A DNA stretch of 64,000 bases from Davidsoniella eucalypti (GCA_004009845.1 RMBW01000005.1:496001-560000); one strand, 5' to 3'. Shown: positions 35,152 through 46,600, counted from the first letter of the stretch. Notes: generated from the sequence alone by a model not told the origin. A program made the numbers and translations.

Positions 35152-35397
35152 CCCCCCCCCCTTCATCCTGTTGGCCTTGTTCCGCTTGGGTTTATTGGCA
35201 GCAGACCTGGGCTAGAGCTGAGCTAAGAAGGCATATATATATCTTTTCTCGGCAAATCTCTCCTATCTCTTTTGTATATACAAGTCAGGGAGCATTAAAC
35301 CCCCTCATCCTTTTTTTATTTTATTTTTATTTTTCCTCTCTCTCTTAATACAAAAGCTAGCTGGAAGTCCACTTCAAGTTAGTATTCCGTCTTCCTC

Positions 35398-37034
35398 ATG
35401 CCAATTTCTTCTCTTTGGCCTTCTTTTTCGTTAAAAGCTTCGCTACCTTCCCGCAACAGCAGTGTTCGCAGCAGTTTCCGCAACAGCCTTAGCTTTAGCT
35501 TCATCACCACTGCCAGTAGTAACAGTAACAGCAACGGCACCTCTTTTTCTCCAACTGCCAGCACCTGTTCACCTTCGGTGGTCGAACCGCTAACACCGGT
35601 CACGCCACGATACGAAGACCTCGGTAGCTTCTTAATCCTTGACGACGAAGACGACGATTTACGTTCTGTACCAAACACAAAGGAAGACTCTGATAAGCAA
35701 AAGTCCCGTGGACACAAACGCAACACATCCTCGTCACTTCTTCTACTCCCATCTAAGCCTGCGTCTTTTGTTGCTGCCGCAGTCAAGCGTAGTAGAAGTA
35801 CCCGAACACTTCCGTCTCTGCGTACTTTCCGCGCCCCTTCTCCCACGCCCGCCGAGAGACTCAAAGGACACCACAAGAAGCCGTCTCGCTCAGGATCCAG
35901 TGTCTCAGCATATACACCTTCGTATAGGAGCTATAGAAGCAAGAAGGCCAGCACACAAACCAGAAACCAAAAAATCAAGCAACAACTCGAAATGGGCGGT
36001 GTCAAGAGCAGCGTCTTCTTCATGTTTGGGCCTGCCAACGGCTCGTTCATTCTTGGAACACCGCGCAAAGTCTATCAGTAAGTCCATGATGTACTGGGAA
36101 TCACAGAGTTGTGTCACCCACGCTAACAACCAATAATAGGAGCAAAATTCCAACGGCCATGGCCCTTCAACTGTCTGATGTCAGAGTATTACGAACTGCC
36201 GTGTTAGACGAAGAGGGACGATGGCTCATGTACTTCAGCACTGACGATGGCGACCACACATATAGTAAGTGACCAACCACATATACACGTCATAGTTACA
36301 TGTGATGCTAACCCTGTAGGCTCGTCCATGTCGTTCAATGAATACTACGACCCGGGGCCATATTCCTGGCTCACACACGAGCTGTCTACATTCAAGTCAA
36401 ACTGGCCCATAATCTCTGCGTCTATCGGCGAAGACAACAGTCTGTTTTTTGTACTACCAAATGGCGCCTGCGGATTCAAGGAGACGCTGCCCGTCAATAC
36501 CGAAAAGTCCATGAAGAAGGTTGGCGGTTTCCATCTTGCCCAGGGCATGAACAAGACATTCGTTATCCTCCACGGCCGAAAGAAGATCATGTGGCTGTTG
36601 AAGGAAGAGTACCCCATGCTAGACCGCTTGTTGGAAATGCTCAACGGCCGATATCACGTCACTGTAAGTCAAGAACTCAGAGCCAACTAGTGTGTTCTCG
36701 CAGTGCCATGTACTTTCATGCTAACCCACGTCATATGTAGTATGTCGCCTTAAACCCATGGGTTCAAGACGAGTTCTTCGTCATGGTCGAAGACAAAGTC
36801 GCCTTCTTCCAAGTCAATGCCGACATCCACTCTGATGTGACCGAATCACTCAGTCTTGCCGGAATCCCATCCAACGTCGTCAAGAAGGACGGAACCACCG
36901 GCCTCGATGGTGCGGACTTCTCCAAGGCACAGCTATTTGCTGCCATCGAGACAGCTATCACCGGCTACAACCTGGTCAACTTGGCCGGTGGACTGGCGCC
37001 AATGACGGCTACGGAGGGATGCTCAGTCATGTGA
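35398..37034 (+). CDS. Unrecognised fungal protein with C-terminal CaaX box
   Basis: Four exons, 35398-36077, 36140-36264, 36320-36663 and 36741-37034, encode 480 residues. All three introns have GTAAGT donors and in-phase joins. I do not recognise the family. Residues 1-200 are Ser-rich and basic, probably disordered, with an acidic patch (DDEDDD) near 85. Residues about 200-470 look globular and rich in beta-type sequence with repeated aromatic blocks (SSVFFMFGPANGSFILG, RWLMYFSTDDGDHTYS, NSLFFVLPNGACGF, DEFFVMVEDKVAFFQV), suggesting a repeat fold such as a beta-propeller. The protein ends ...EGCSVM. C-S-V-M fits the CaaX prenylation motif, with Met favouring farnesylation, so membrane anchoring is likely. 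The splice model is sound; function is unknown. Confidence 0.8.
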
Positions 37035-39535
37035 TTTGAATACAGCCAGATATAAATGAAAGAAATGCAAAATCAAAATGAGGATGGATATGGGGACGGC
37101 CAACAAAGTTGGTTTACGCTGAAGAACCGGATAGAACGAGAGAGAGCGACAGGAAGGTTTTTTTTGTTTATTTTATACCCACGTTTCGATAGCCTCATTC
37201 AATTTCATCTACAATCTAAAACATCAAGTATTCCTTCCTATCGTCATAATTCGTGGTGCAACCCCCCCCCCTCCAAAAAATAAAAAAATAAAAATAAAAA
37301 AATAAAATTTATTATTTCATCACTCGACACAATGGTATGGCTTCCCATCCACCTTAGATAGCATCGTGATGCTAAAAGACGACAACGACAGGATTCGAAC
37401 CTGTGAGGACGAATCCATATGATTTCTAGTCATACCCTTTAACCACTCAGGCACGTTGCCAATTTCGCACATTGTTGTTGTTGTGGCTGCCATCTTTATA
37501 CTCTTCCGCCTTTTCGACATGTTAAATATAGTCAGGTCTAGGCTAGATCTCACAAGATTCCACTTCATTCAATATACATATCTAATTAGACATTCACTTG
37601 GGAAGGATACTATATTTCTTAGAAGAAACATATTCACATGTTACGCACGCAGATTAGGGAAATAATAGCTTTTTTCAGATAACAAGATAAATCAGTGTCT
37701 TAACTTTCGTCTTTTTGAGCTTGCCCATGTAAGCTCGATGTTCATACAATGGACAAGTAAGTAGTTGGTAGTAGTTGTAGTAGTAAGGAGAAGGGGATAG
37801 AGAAAGGAAATAGAAAAAGTAGGAGATAAGAAAATCGAGAGAAAACTTTGAACATAAAAAGGAAAAGAGAGAATGTATCAAATGACCCTTGCTTTATAAC
37901 AAGAAATCAGTAAGGAAATAAAAACAAGTAGGTGGATGACAACAAGGAAATTTGTACGATAAGAAAAGAAAAAAAAAATTGGGGGGCAAGATAACATCAG
38001 AGGTATTAAAAAGCCAAAATACAAATAATGGGCAGGAGACATAGTAAAAAGGGAGAGAAAAAAGCAATCGACACTAGGAAAATTCTGCAGAGACGCAGGA
38101 AGAAGGACAATATCAAAGAAAAGAAAAAAAGTAATGACAAGAATGAAGGTAGAAAAAGAACATCTCACACAGCCCAAAACAACAATATGGTGCTTAATGG
38201 TGTGGCGATCAACATCTCGATCTAAGAAGAAATGGAAGGGAAAACAATAAACCATAGATTATATCGTGAGCATGAGGCATCAACGGCTCCCTTGGTGAGT
38301 GGTACTTGCTTAAAGGAATGGGAGCTGGCCAAACTCATCGAATACATATTTAGTACTCGGGAGGCACAGCAACACAATCACAAACAAAAACAAAGAGCAC
38401 TATCTTGGATAGCTAGAGCCGTCTAATGTTATAAGATACAGCCAATAGTGATATTTTAACCCAAGAGGATATGACCGGTATTCTTTGAGACAACATCATA
38501 GACAAAAAGGTCTAATGACGGTCAAAACATCAGATCGAAGGTATAAAGAAGGAAGAGAAGAAAGAACCAAGAACCAGAGAATGTAGTGTGTGTATGCTTG
38601 TTATGTCATACAGGCGACATCATTCTTGGTACAGAATAGGCGAGAGAAGATATGTCGGTTGGCCAAAGGGACAAATGGTAGTCGGATATAACCAGTCCCA
38701 ATGGCATAATAGCGAGGGAAATCGATTGAGGAAATATTGTGTGGTTTAGCTGAGAGTGGTAGTAGTAATAGTAGTACAAAGCGTAGAATGGACTGTCATA
38801 ATATCGAGAGACTTAAACGAGCAGCTGGAATGGATAGGGACATGCTATTCCAAATTTTATGTTTAGGAAAGGGAGTGACAGAAGACGACAGTGTCCTCTA
38901 TTGCTTAGTCACAAGAGAAGAATGGAGATGTAGTTGAGGGAGACACTGCAGAGCTTCAATCGGAGAAAAAAAAAGAATTCGGACAGTTGATAATAAGGAA
39001 CGCTAGTGAAACACCGCGACTAATTAAGACGCTAAGCTCGTCGATTATGACTGGCTGTTAACAATACAATGAGACACTAGACTGGGGAAAAAGAAAAAGA
39101 TAAAATAGACCTCTTTGAGAAACGAAGCTAAGTGCGATGATGTTTTCGCGATCTTTTTTTCTTGGTGATTTTTCGGGTTTCTTCAATAAAGGACTCGATA
39201 AGCAACAATTAAAAAGGTAGCAGACAAGCAGACAAAAAAGCATGGCAGAGCAAGCGATCCCAATATAGCCTTGGGTCTTCCGGTTTCCCTAATAAACAAC
39301 TGACAGTAATAAAAAAAAATTCTCGCTCAAATAAATGCAGTATGGTAGTAGAAGAAGAAAATAAGTGGAAAGCAAAAGAGGAAGGGTGGGTAGAGAGAAA
39401 ACAGGCAACGGCCGCCGATTAGCAGCAGTCTTGATCGCGCAAGATTAGGAGATAAGTGTATTTTGAGCAAAGGCCGCGAGGAGCCCATGGAGAGAAAGCG
39501 AACATGAGAGCCGTTAAAGACTGCTTATAACCCAT
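37035..39535. other. Convergent spacer with tRNA gene
   Basis: Apart from the tRNA-Ser gene at 37380-37460 I see no gene. The stretch 37.5-39.5 kb is AT- and purine-rich, probably in part the cyclin 3' UTR. A C10 run lies at about 37261-37270, followed by an A-rich stretch. Confidence 0.55.
37380..37460 (-). tRNA. tRNA-Ser (anticodon AGA)
   Basis: On the minus strand the sequence folds as a class II tRNA. The acceptor stem is GGCAACG/CGTTGTC with discriminator G. The D arm is CCT...AGG. The anticodon stem is TATGA/TCATA with loop CTAGAAA, giving AGA. A long variable arm (GGA-TTCG-TCC) follows, then a T arm ACAGG-TTCGAAT-CCTGT. The A box (GCCTGAGTGG) and B box (GGTTCGAATCC) are intact, there is no intron, and a TTTT terminator follows at 37377-37374. 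It reads UCU codons, and UCC/UCA by wobble after conversion to inosine. Confidence 0.96.
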
Positions 39536-40861
39536 TTAAGGGGCCATTGTGTAATCCATTTCAGACTGGAATCTGGAGTAGTGTTCCGCCGGCACTTGTT
39601 GTTGGAACTGCGGTTGGTTATGTTGAGGAGCCAGGTGATTCCGGGTGGGTGTGACAGGAGAGCGCGCGGCGTAGATCTGTTCCTTTGGGTGCATGCCAGG
39701 CGCAAACGATGCACCATCGGGGGTGATTGGTGGCGTCGGGTAACCCTCAAAGTTACGAGCTCCAACCTTTCCATGAGGTGTAGCACAAACGGTGGTCTGG
39801 TCGTTAGACATCTCGCAGTTAACAGAAGTAGCGGGCTCGACAGTAACCTGAACGGTGGCAGTAGCGGCAGCAGCAGCGTTCCGACGGGCGATTTCGGCCT
39901 GGCGGCGCATGAACTCAGCGAGGGTCTTTGACACACGAGAGAACGTTGAGCTGCTGTACTTCTTGCTAAGAACAGGAGATGGCTGAGCAAGGTGACGGAA
40001 CAGGAGCATATAGGTGTCGTTCTCGGCCTGGCCCCATTCGCCATCGTTGACCTCAGGACGGCCCAAGATAGCGCGAGCCAGGGCCAGAGAGGCACGGGCA
40101 AGTACCGAGGGCTTGGTGGACACGAAGTCACGGTGATACAGAGAAACCTCGCACAGGTACGCCGTCATGTGTTCAACCTCCTTATCGTCGCGCTCCTCAG
40201 TGACCATGATTTGGGTGAAGAAGTCGACGGTAGGGTGACCGATGGTCCACTCGAGCGTGTTAAGCACGTGCATTTCCATCTGGGTGAACATGCCCGAATC
40301 GTACAGGCCGCAGCACATGCGGTTGAGCTCAGAAATCTGGGGCACACGTTCCTTCTTGTCGGTGTACTTGGCGGCAATCAGCAGAGAGGCGCAGGCGACA
40401 AGCTGGTAGTGGTTCTTGTACACGATGCGCTTGGAGCAGTAGCGGTCGAGCAGGTTGATAGTAAGGAAGAGAGTCTCGGGAAGCAGGCGAAAGGCGTTGT
40501 GAGCCTCAATGATGAAGTCCATGAGAAAAGGACGCATGAACCATTGGATCTCACGCTGCATGTCGATGAGATTGACGTCGGGAAGAGTCTCATCCTGCGG
40601 GGATAAATTCATTAGTATCAAGATGCTGGTTTTTTTTTAAATATTTCAGTGACAAAATCATACCTCCATGTGGCGCATGTGCTGCATAACATCCTCGAGA
40701 TACTCATCGCTAGCAAGACGAGACAGCTCGTTGCCAATCTGCTCCTGGCGGTCCCAGGCAATCATCTTGGCAGTTTTCCGGATATCTTCCCACGAGCGAC
40801 CAACGTGGTCGTCGGTCTCGTAGAACATGTCTTCGTCGGGTTGGTAACCGTTGTAGGCCAT
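39536..40861 (-). CDS. G1-type cyclin (Cln/Puc1 family)
   Basis: Two coding exons, 40861-40664 and 40594-39536, encode 418 residues. The 69-base intron has a TACTAAT branch site and a GCAG acceptor. An N-terminal acidic region precedes the cyclin box (about residues 67-200), which includes MRPFLMDFIIEAHNAF, LTINLLDRYCSKR and YQLVACASLLIAAKYTDKK. A second cyclin fold follows (PTVDFFTQIM ... ARASLALARAIL). The tail has CDK-type sites (PTPPITP, RSPVTPTR) and Gln/Pro-rich sequence, consistent with phosphorylation-triggered degradation. G1 cyclins of this group activate Cdc28/NimX to start the cell cycle. The family call is strong. I cannot choose between Cln3 and Puc1 naming. Its upstream region is exceptional (see leader features). 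Confidence 0.9.
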
Positions 40862-41652
40862 TGTGAATATGTGAAGAGAATTAAATATCGGTGCGAAAAG
40901 AAAAGATATATCGATTCGGTAAGCGACAGGTGGGTCTCTACACACTCGTCTCGTGGGCGGGTTGGCTATCGAGTGAAACAGTAAATGCAGGTTTAAGTGC
41001 ACTAAAGATTGGATTCACTTGAGTTTGGAGCGTAGCGGAAACGAAGGCGACGGGATTCGTAAGGCGGTTGGAAACCAATGCAGGTATTAAAAATCGACGA
41101 AGAAACAAAGATGGGAAAACTGAACAAGATCGAACTTTTGATATGCCTTGAGGCAAGGGGTATAAGAAACAAAGACAAATAAGAAAGATGGACACAGAAA
41201 TGGCGATGGTGGGAGTTGCTGATACAGGCGTGGTGTGTATGTCGAAATGTAGTCAGACGTGTTCTCCAGGAAGCAGATAACTAGAAGGTTTGACGGAGGA
41301 GTGTGTTTCGAAGAATCGGCGGAGAAGTGGTTGTGGTAGTAAAAGAGTGTAAGGGCTCGACGAATAGAGGATGTGAAGTGAATCAAATCCAAACCGAACG
41401 AACAAAAATGGAAATAGAGCAACAAAAAACAATTAACTAATTAAGAATTAAAGAGAGTGATGAAGGGTAGAATGACGGCCAAAGCAGTGACAGCTAAAGG
41501 CACGAGTTGAGGGTAAAAGAGCGACTGTGGCTGGAACTCGAAGAAGAAGCAAATCGACTCGAGAAACAGCTTCCCTTGACCAGAAAAAAAACAACTGGAT
41601 TGTAATTCTTAGGGAGGGAGTTGGATGATGGTTAAATACCAGATGAAGAGTT
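40862..41652 (-). promoter_or_regulatory. 791-nt ATG-free 5' leader exon of the cyclin
   Basis: The sense (minus) strand has no ATG in this whole interval, while the plus strand carries about 15. The sense strand is C/T-rich. The ATG-free zone ends at the predicted 3' splice site at 41653, and the first sense ATG (41667-41665) falls inside the predicted intron. The absence of ATG is seen directly; the leader-exon reading is inference. Confidence 0.65.
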
Positions 41653-41678
41653 CTAATGAGCAAGCATTGCAGTTAGTA
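41653..41678 (-). promoter_or_regulatory. 3' splice site of a 5'-UTR intron in the cyclin gene
   Basis: On the sense strand a perfect TACTAAC branch site (41678-41672) is followed 20 bases later by CATTAG, with the exon beginning at 41652. The donor is not resolved. Candidates are GTGTGT at 42635, GTAAGA near 42381 and GTATGC near 42248. The overlapping TATATATA string could instead be a TATA box for a proximal promoter. Confidence 0.55.
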
Positions 41679-41690
41679 TATATAGCCAAG

Positions 41691-41720
41691 TGGTATTAGG
41701 TGCTATTAGGTGCTATTATA
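41691..41720. repeat. Three 10-bp tandem units upstream of the cyclin
   Basis: TGGTATTAGG, TGCTATTAGG and TGCTATTATA lie head to tail next to the TATA/branch sequence at 41672-41687. On the sense strand they read as repeats of CACCTAATA or a close variant. If a promoter lies here they could be an array of factor-binding sites. Confidence 0.6.
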
Positions 41721-42183
41721 GCCAGGGGCATGCGCAAATGCAACCAGGGATGTCAGTGAAGGGGGAGGTTGGCTCAGGGAGAGAGAATGGATGCCAGCCC
41801 TAGCTCAGAGTCCGCCCCCCCCCATCCCATGCTATGCTATCCCGGGCTGCTGCTGCTATGCTGCTATGCCCATGCTGTAGTCCTATCCCATAATCCCAGC
41901 AGGACTGTCCTTTAGGTCAGCCAGGCCATCCCGTTGAAAGGAGGAATAGCCAGCCAGCCAAGAAGAAAAAAAGAAACGAAAAAAACTCAGGAGTGGTTCT
42001 GAGAGCTGTGGTAATCTGATAATACAGTAGCATAGTGGTAAAGGTGCCTACGCAAGCATACAACGCAATACACACCCGCATATACGCAGAATATACCAAA
42101 TCTGATTCATTCAGAGGGTAATCCCTGGCCTTCTTTTTTCTCGCTTTGGCACTATATATATGTTCAAGCCCACTAGGAAATGG

Positions 42184-42194
42184 GGGGGGGGGGG
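42184..42194 (+). repeat. G homopolymer
   Basis: A run of G in the middle of the presumed cyclin leader intron. C/G runs of similar length recur in the spacers (about 17171, 35152, 37262, 41815, 63340). Confidence 0.85.
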
Positions 42195-42566
42195 CTATAA
42201 TAACGAGGAGCGGGCAGAAAAGTCAAGTCAATAGAAAAATGCATACCACAGCAGCCAGGACGATTCGTATTGAGATTAATTCGGTCTCAAAAGCACTGTA
42301 TGCCAGCTCCAGAGTCGGTCAGGATACGTGGAGGGAGTAAGAAGTCAAATGGATCAACGTTGCAGGCGACAACGCTTCTTACAGCTGTGGATGGACGATT
42401 GTGGTGAGTACTCAGTTATACGAGTCCCGGCGATCTTTACTGGGTCAAGGATAATGAAATGGCATAAAAATTAGAGGATATTGAAGTGACACTATCACCA
42501 GAATACATTCCAATGATTCGAACTCAGCAGCACGACGAGATTACGTCAAGCTTCTGCCATGCTCAT

Positions 42567-43675
42567 GGAAGGGAAGAGAAGGAAAATAGGAATACCGATA
42601 GGCTGGCTGGGTTAGCCAAGGGCACGGGTACACACCTCCACTGGTAATATAACAAAAAGTGACAGGCTGGTCACGGACAGAAGTGGTGTCGAGATACGAC
42701 ACGACGGCAGGTTGATGGTACAGAGATTCGGAAAGCGGGCAAAAAATCCGGAGCTAATTGTCGTCGGTTAGTCGGCAGTAGTTTCGCTCGGGGCGGAAGA
42801 ATGTGAGATGGATCGATCGTCGGAGGGCGGGCTTTTTTCGGTGAAAGAGTAGAAGTTCCTGACTGCAGTCTTTTTTTTGTGAATCTAAATGGTTCGGTGG
42901 AGCGCGAGAAAAAAATTGATCGATGGTAAAAACACAATGAATAACGTAAAGAACAGAATGAAAAAAAGGCAAATTCAAGTGAAGAAAAAAAAGAACAGAA
43001 AAAGAGCAACGCTATAACAAAAGGTATGAAAGTAACACAAAAAAGAAGACAAGAAAAGAGGTTGATTACACTCCTTTTCTATTCCGAGTTTCCAGTTCTC
43101 ATCTCTCTCTGATTCCCAGGCTGGCGGGTTGGGCGGTCGTGTCTATCAACTCTCGGTTATGTTGTAATGGAGGAGAGGCTCTGGCAAGACAGGCGTAGCA
43201 GCAGAGCGCAGGCTTAGTTCAGTATATAGACGAAGCTAAAGACCTGTTAGGTAGACGGTGATGATGGGAGCTACAAATTCGATGTATAAAGTCCCCCTTT
43301 CTTGTGGTTTAGAAACAAGGATCAATCAAGATTTGCAAGCAGAACCGCGGAGACGACAGGGCAGCTTGTTGACGAACAAACAGCGATGACGACAAGAGGA
43401 GAGGAGAAGAAGAACGAAGGGAATGAGAGTGAGCGGCAAGCGTTGTAGAGGAGACCAAAGAACAAGAAGAAGAAAGAAAAGAAACGAGAGAAAGAGAACG
43501 AGAACGACCGCTCGGGAATGGAGGGAGGTGGAGAGGTTAAAGGATAGAAACGACGGGCGGTGACGAAGAGGAAGAGGAAGGGGAAAAAAATAAGAGAATT
43601 AAAAAAAAAATTGAAGATGAAGTAGACGGAGCGAGAACAACAGAGAAGGAACCTAAAACAACGCCCGATAAATCA
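42567..43675 (-). promoter_or_regulatory. Distal ATG-depleted pyrimidine-rich leader block of the cyclin
   Basis: In 1109 bases the sense strand has one ATG (43102-43100), against about 17 on the other strand. The sense strand is strongly C/T-rich, especially 43380-43660. Between this block and the proximal leader (41665-42566) ATG frequency is normal, as expected for an intron. I read this block as a noncoding first exon of the cyclin transcript, or as the leader of an unrecognised transcript. Confidence 0.5.
43079..43102 (-). promoter_or_regulatory. Single 7-codon uORF in the distal cyclin leader
   Basis: The sole ATG in the distal leader block opens MRTGNSE and stops at TAG (43081-43079). 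If this block is part of the cyclin mRNA, it is the only uORF in a leader of about 1.7-1.9 kb. Yeast CLN3 is known to be restrained by one uORF, so the arrangement is suggestive. Confidence 0.45.
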
Positions 43676-46600
43676 CATCAATAAAACGAGCAGTTGCCGA
43701 AAGAAACAGTGGGTAGAAAAATTGAGAAAAAAGCCATCACCACAGAAAGAGTTAAAAAAAAGAGCGAGCGGCGACAGGGAACAAGGGGAAGCTACTACAA
43801 GAAGTACAACTAGACTACATTTCTCTCTTACTTTGCGTTCTTTGTGTGGCACTAAGCCAGTCGCAGCAGCAACTGCTTGTTTGATTGTTTTTTTTCTCGT
43901 GTTGCAGTGCTTTCTTTTTTACAGTATATTATGTGATTCTATTTTTCGACTTCATTGTTTTTATTGACGGGCTGTAAATTTGGTATTTATCTCGTCACAG
44001 CTGTGCCGGCCCACCAGGGAGAAAAAAAAACACTGTAAGCCATCGACGAATACAGTAGTAGGAAGATAAAAAGGCCCGCCAAATTTCAAAATGAAGGCTC
44101 GCCCGGCATTCAAACTGTGCAGTTTAGCACCTGCAATCATTCGCTATTTGGCAGGTTAGGGACATTTATCGGTGTTTCGCACACATTGAACATTGCACCA
44201 ACACCACTACAATAGGAACAAGAGGGTAAAAACAAAGAAACGACCTCTTTCTGGCCGGGGAGGGGGAAACAAGAATAATGAAAAGCCCCGCTTTTCTGCC
44301 TGTTTTCTTTGCCAATAAAAAGTCAAAAAGGTCAAAAAGGTCACACTCAGCAAAAGCAAAAGCACAGGAAAATTGGAAGCTGCAGATTCTGCCTAGAGTA
44401 GGAGCTGGACACTACTCCACAGCTTATAAACAAGGCAAAAGACAACTACTCTGACTCTGGTGAAGCCTCAATGGTGCCTATTTTCATGACAGTGAAGAGT
44501 ATATATACGTACATATATCCTGCTCATGTATATGCCTAGTAGTAGCCCATCGTGGCTCTTGATGGAGATAGCCTTGGCCACTTGATTATATCTCGACATT
44601 CCATCGATAAACTGACCTGTCGCTGTGTTTGGTAGACACCCTGGCCCGAGCTGCCACCACGGCCTGTCGTTCTGTTTTTATATTTTCTCTTACTGTTCCT
44701 CACTCTTCTTGTGACTTACCCAGGGATTGTTTGCTATTCTTTTCTCGTACGTACCAGACGACAAATTATGTTTCGCTCTGTGGATCAAGGCACAGTGAAT
44801 TTGGGTGACTCCAGGCTGTTCTAAGCCTTAGCAACCAAAAGAAGGAGGGGTATGTGCTGTTGGTCTGTCTCTCGTTGGTAGATCCCAGAGAAACAAAAAG
44901 ATCAAATTGTACGTACATACTATATGTATAATTGAGTACTCCGTGCGGCGGTCTATATTGGCACGCCAGCCTTTTCCTTTTTCCTTCCACTACTACACAC
45001 CATCAAGATAACGAGCAAAAATGATACAGATAACGAAGCCAACAGCAATAAACTAGTTTCGTTTCTACAACCGAATACTAGATAGTGTTTGTAGTCGTTA
45101 TTTACCACTGTTCGCCCAGCCAATTAATAGATCAGCCAAGCCAATCGGCCTCCTTCTCGACTAAGCTGCAGATTTGACGGCTGCAAAAATCGCAGAATAG
45201 ACGAGGGCGCAGCAATTGGGACGAGGAGGGAGGGTGGATTGAGGGTGCTTCTCGGATAGGCCATGTATTCGCATATATGGTCGCGATGCTCTAAACTAAA
45301 TGTAGTTGTTATTGTAGGTCTTCATTGACATCATCAATTGCATCATAAGCCCAATTCCCTAGAGACCTTTTCACAGTCAGTTCTCATGCATTTCCGTCGA
45401 TTGTATCTGCCCCCCACACCCTAGACAATATCACTGAATATCATGCAGCCAGAAATAATTTCTTCTATTACTAGAGTCGATCAAGATGCTTCCATCAATC
45501 AACCAGATTACCGGAAGATCACAAGAACCCCCTCAAGAAACCAAGTACTAATAAAAACGCAGCTGTTTGCTGGTCAGATTAACCCCAGTTCAATAAAGAT
45601 ACATATGTATGTCTAATTGCAGCTAGAAGCTTACTGTCCGTTCTAACTATGCTTGGTCCAGGCAGCTAAAGCCCGCTTCAGAACAAGGCTTGGGTTTTTT
45701 TGGTGAGGGGGCCTTTAGTCTGGAGGCTCGTGCCGAAGAAAAAAAGGGAAACCAACAAAAGGCTACTGTGCCAACCTTTCCTTTATGTTGGTAGTTTTCT
45801 GTGGTTTCTACTCTAATGCTAGGCTTTAGGATGACGACTTGCCATTTAGCGTCGCAGCGGGCAAGAACACAGTTCTGGGTCCTTTTTGGGGTTGTTTCCA
45901 TTGCTACATTAACAGCTGCAAAGTTGTTGCTTCTTTCTTTGGGTTTTTTGTTAACAGGGTGGTTGGGAGAAATTGACGTAAATTTTAAATTAGAAAGACC
46001 CAAAGACGGCACAATGCGCTTGCATACAGAAGAAACAAGAGCAGAAATTAAGATAATCCAATAAAAAAATACCACCAATTCCTAGTTCGTGACAGTAGCC
46101 ATTTTCATTTTCATTATCGTTTTCGTGTTTTGTTTTTCAATTTCATTGCTATACAGAATGTCTCTAGCTGCAACGGGCAGGTTTTCTGAATAGGTCACAT
46201 TCTATATGACGGCCTTGTACAAGTTCGACCGGTCTATAAGACGACCTCATATTGCAACTACAGATGGCCACTTTGTTCTGCATACTGGACCAAGGTAGTT
46301 ATACTGATAGATAAATAGGTTTCAAGCTGTAAGGCTCTACAAAACAGTCAGACAGCCAGTCTGCAGAACATCAATAAATCAGAGATAAACTTGGCATGTC
46401 AGTGGTTAGGGTTAGCAATGTGCACGATCCCCATTTTTACTTTAGCGAAACAAAACCTATCAGGCTTGTTAAAGAGGTTACAGGAGGCCATGGTATAGGC
46501 TTGTAACCACTAGAACGGAGTACAGTTCAATGTCAGCTCATGTGGACAACCTCTAACGATGACCACATAAACAAAGCAGAAGTCGATATCTTGGAGAATC

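Larger units (their letters stand above)
31625..35397. other. Intergenic: RPS2 3' region to CaaX-protein leader
   Basis: About 3.8 kb with no supportable gene until the leader of the next gene. It holds AT-rich spacer, a GC palindrome (32844-32861), purine-rich tracts near 32930-33000, a TATA element (34851-34857) and a C/T-rich ATG-poor leader (about 34885-35397) with one uORF. Confidence 0.55.

Noticed and set aside
41672..41687. Simple TATA-only reading of CTATATATACTAAC
   Set aside because: Not excluded, but the perfect branch site, 20-base spacing to CATTAG and coincidence with the ATG-free boundary favour a 3' splice site as the main reading.
42510..42525. B-box-like GTTCGAATCAT on the minus strand as a tRNA
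   Set aside because: The motif lacks the final CC and no acceptor, D or anticodon arms can be formed around it.
43722..43967. Short frame with a hydrophobic segment next to the distal cyclin leader
   Set aside because: It starts at TTG, has no homologue I know, and lies in purine-rich leader-flanking DNA.
46404..46415. Telomeric repeat array
   Set aside because: Only two TTAGGG-like units occur, with isolated copies elsewhere. This is a telobox-like motif and not a telomere.
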